Under the pieces are notes generated by a model that was given only the letters and a program-made list of their open reading frames with translations, ran no database searches and was not told the origin of the DNA. Position numbers and translations under genes: made by a program. A stretch of 64,000 bases of DNA from Amaricoccus sp047275745 (GTDB lineage: Bacteria; Pseudomonadota; Alphaproteobacteria; Rhodobacterales; Rhodobacteraceae): the NCBI RefSeq assembly GCF_047275745.1, contig NZ_JBKQWU010000001.1, forward strand, positions 186,001-250,000, given 5' to 3'. Shown here piece after piece: positions 63,594-64,000 of the stretch; the stretch's first letter is position 1, and each line of letters starts with the position of its first letter.

Positions 63594-64000
63594 GCGACCC
63601 GCCTGCCCCGCCACCACTGCGCGCCGATGACGAGCGCGGCGAGGCCGAAGCCGACCTCGTCCGTCAACGGCAGCGCGACGATGAGACTGCCGGCGGCGCA
63701 GGCGGCCAGGAGCCGCTCCCAGACCGACATGCGCCCGATGAGAAACCCGACCACGGCGGCGCCCCAGAGACCCATCCCGAGGCAGGCCTTCAGCACGACG
63801 TAGACGACCTCGACCGGGTACCCCACCGCCGCGGCGATCGCCCCGCCGTCCTGCAGCATCAGCGCGGGGGTGAAGACGGCCATGAAGGGCACGATGAACC
63901 CTGCCACCGCCAGTTTCGACGCCTGCATCGCGATCCGCATGCCGGAAGTCTTCGCGATCGGCGCGGCCGCGAATGCCGCCAGCGCCACGGGCGGCGTCAG
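63590..64000 (-). CDS. TRAP transporter large permease (fused type), C-terminal part
   Basis: The visible 136 codons are the C-terminal end of a TRAP permease whose start lies beyond the window. It begins LTPPVALAAFAAAPIAKTSGMRIAMQASKLAVAGFIVPFMAVFTPALML, a classic segment of the DctM/fused 4TM-12TM type, followed by about three more hydrophobic helices. DUF1850 follows directly, so a TAXI-type tripartite transporter is likely. Substrate unknown. Confidence 0.88.
   Translation of the reverse strand: MTPPVALAAFAAAPIAKTSGMRIAMQASKLAVAGFIVPFMAVFTPALMLQDGGAIAAAVGYPVEVVYVVLKACLGMGLWGAAVVGFLIGRMSVWERLLAACAAGSLIVALPLTDEVGFGLAALVIGAQWWRGRRVA

Overview
The window is GC-rich chromosomal DNA from an alphaproteobacterium, most likely of the Rhodobacteraceae. 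The inference rests on content and order: an NDUFA12-type complex I accessory gene, a frameshift-free prfB, an alphaproteobacterial RNase E, the block prfB / PBP1A / amidase / rne, and the run clpX-clpP-tig-tRNA-Leu. No phage, insertion sequence, rRNA or CRISPR array was found. One ambiguous base (3191) marks an assembly join.

Regions. (1) 1-6010: an SDR fragment, a HIG1-type membrane protein, PduO-type cobalamin adenosyltransferase, a hemolysin III family protein, then the electron-transfer flavoprotein locus. A 5' fragment of a second etfB and a truncated aromatic-acid transporter abut at the N, and intact etfB-etfA ends in a strong terminator. (2) 6126-15244: a nine-gene beta-mannoside operon (binding protein, two permeases, YesL-like protein, ATPase, cytoplasmic GH2 beta-mannosidase, LacI regulator, D-lyxose/D-mannose isomerase). 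Its promoter is flanked by two similar LacI-type palindromes. (3) 15460-29679: a pentapeptide-repeat membrane protein, aspS, pabC-pabB, an EamA exporter, carB, a small accessory patch (an AT-rich membrane protein and a BrnA-like orphan), then envelope and stress genes (NTF2-like, cell-wall hydrolase, UspA, Hsp20, trypsin-like protease). (4) 29676-34312: the glcDEF glycolate oxidase operon and an unrecognised gene. (5) 34729-40404: a protocatechuate operon pcaDCHG-BKACE-pcaB divergent from pcaQ, with a PcaQ box between them. (6) 40407-53696: prfB, a small RHH + RAMA/DUF4357-like gene, PBP1A, amidase, rne with a long leader, an aminotransferase, a BepA-like M48 protease and a DsbA-like oxidoreductase. 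(7) 53822-64000: accB-accC-aat, then DUF2155-mlaD-NDUFA12 on the other strand, clpX, clpP, tig, tRNA-Leu(UAG), a beta-barrel protein, and the 3' end of a TRAP transporter operon with DUF1850.

How the genes work together. The mannoside operon would import beta-mannosides intact, hydrolyse them in the cytoplasm and isomerise mannose to fructose. The pca operon carries protocatechuate to beta-ketoadipate, and the embedded BKACE gene suggests a CoA-transferase-independent last step to acetoacetate and succinyl-CoA. The etf genes and glcDEF feed electrons into respiration.

The most interesting points are the BKACE gene inside the pca operon, the RHH-RAMA protein with its own promoter and palindrome, the AT-rich gene beside an orphan BrnA-like protein, the paired LacI operators, and the etfB duplication cut by the assembly gap. 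Start sites were chosen from Shine-Dalgarno sequences and overlaps. Family names come from recognising conserved motifs by eye, not from database searches.
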